Shown here: in pieces, positions 5,441-5,532 of the stretch
How the letters are laid out: each line of letters begins with the position of its first letter
How positions within the stretch are numbered: position 1 is the first letter of the stretch
From: Bryobacterales bacterium
GTDB taxonomy: Bacteria > Acidobacteriota > Terriglobia > Bryobacterales > Bryobacteraceae
Assembly (NCBI GenBank): GCA_003142355.1
Contig: PLMF01000403.1
Location: forward strand, 16,156 to 21,687
Direction of reading: 5' to 3'
Length of the DNA stretch: 5,532 bases
Notes under the pieces: generated by a model
What the model was told of the DNA's origin: nothing
Databases searched by the model: none
The model's input: only the letters and a program-made list of their open reading frames with translations
Translations under genes and position numbers: made by a program

Positions 5441-5445
5441 CTCCT
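5441..5445 (-). promoter_or_regulatory. Strong ribosome binding site before the 108-residue gene
   Basis: AGGAG with a 6-nt spacer (AAATCG) to the ATG at 5434. It is the only textbook-spaced full AGGAG among the junctions here, consistent with independent initiation after a non-coding leader, whereas the downstream genes appear coupled. Confidence 0.75.
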
Positions 5446-5456
5446 GAATGAAACAG

Positions 5457-5493
5457 GGGCATGCTTTAGCTTGCCCATTGCCCGCTTGCGGGC
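5457..5493. repeat. Pair of short palindromes, REP-like
   Basis: Two adjacent inverted repeats lie in the leader. GGGCATGC-TTTA-GCTTGCCC (5457-5476) pairs over 8 positions with one mismatch. GCCCGC-TT-GCGGGC (5480-5493) is a perfect 6-bp palindrome. They are separated by 3 nt and share a GGGCAA/TTGCCC word. Neither is followed by a T-run on either strand, so they do not look like intrinsic terminators. The arrangement resembles repetitive extragenic palindromes (REP/BIME), but copy number cannot be seen in one window. Confidence 0.45.
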
Positions 5494-5532
5494 GATTTCT
5501 TCACAGCTTCTGACGGTCGCGGCTCCGATCGG

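Larger units (their letters stand above)
5435..5532. other. Non-coding leader at right edge
   Basis: No convincing gene is present between the 108-residue gene and the right edge. Minus-strand frames entering from the right hit a TGA at 5503-5501 and a TAA at 5468-5466; the third frame is open but runs out of phase into the next gene. The stretch holds the two palindromes and the ribosome binding site; no -35/-10 pair could be supported. An upstream gene might end at 5501, but this cannot be shown. Confidence 0.5.

Noticed and set aside
5457..5493. Intrinsic terminator for an upstream gene
   Set aside because: The hairpins are not followed by a T-run on either strand, and the second has only a 2-nt centre; REP-like repeats fit better.
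5501..5532. C-terminal end of an upstream minus-strand gene stopping at 5503-5501
   Set aside because: Only nine codons are visible and another frame stays open as long; it cannot be supported from the window.

Overview
The window is a tightly packed block of tail and neck genes from a tailed-phage-type particle (prophage, siphovirus or gene-transfer-agent-like element). All genes lie on the minus strand and are read from right to left. GC content is high and nothing points to a lytic, replication or integration module. Host identity is uncertain. The GC-rich coding sequence, the protein styles and the short palindromic intergenic repeats at the right edge would suit an acidobacterial (Solibacter-like) or other GC-rich soil bacterium, but that is recollection of style, not proof.

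Layout in transcription order: a short non-coding leader with REP-like palindromes (5435-5532); a small Ala-rich protein of unknown function (5434-5108); a probable head-tail adaptor with an added Ig/FN3-like C-terminal domain (5097-4318); a probable tail terminator (4318-3818); a 391-residue tail tube protein (3816-2641); a tail assembly chaperone pair expressed by a -1 ribosomal frameshift at an A AAA AAC heptamer (2638-2273 and extension to 1935); a very short tape measure protein (1957-1304); two consecutive, clearly paralogous distal-tail proteins (1302-943 and 939-157), the second carrying a carbohydrate-binding-like insertion; and the start of a probable tail hub protein (173 to beyond the left edge). 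Most junctions are overlaps or gaps of 1-3 nt (10 nt at the widest), so this looks like one translationally coupled late operon.

The genes would cooperate to build a non-contractile tail. The tube protein polymerises around the tape measure with help from the two chaperone forms. The terminator caps the tube and the adaptor joins it to the capsid. The distal-tail and hub proteins close the tip and probably contact the host surface. Gene order from tube through chaperone, tape measure, DUF2460-like and DUF2163-like proteins matches the alphaproteobacterial gene transfer agent cluster, and the tape measure is of a similarly small size. No sheath gene is seen, which argues against a contractile tail.

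The observations most worth following are the textbook frameshift site with a Cys-rich extension that exists only in the shifted product, the minimal tape measure, and the duplicated distal-tail gene whose second copy has been split by an inserted binding domain.
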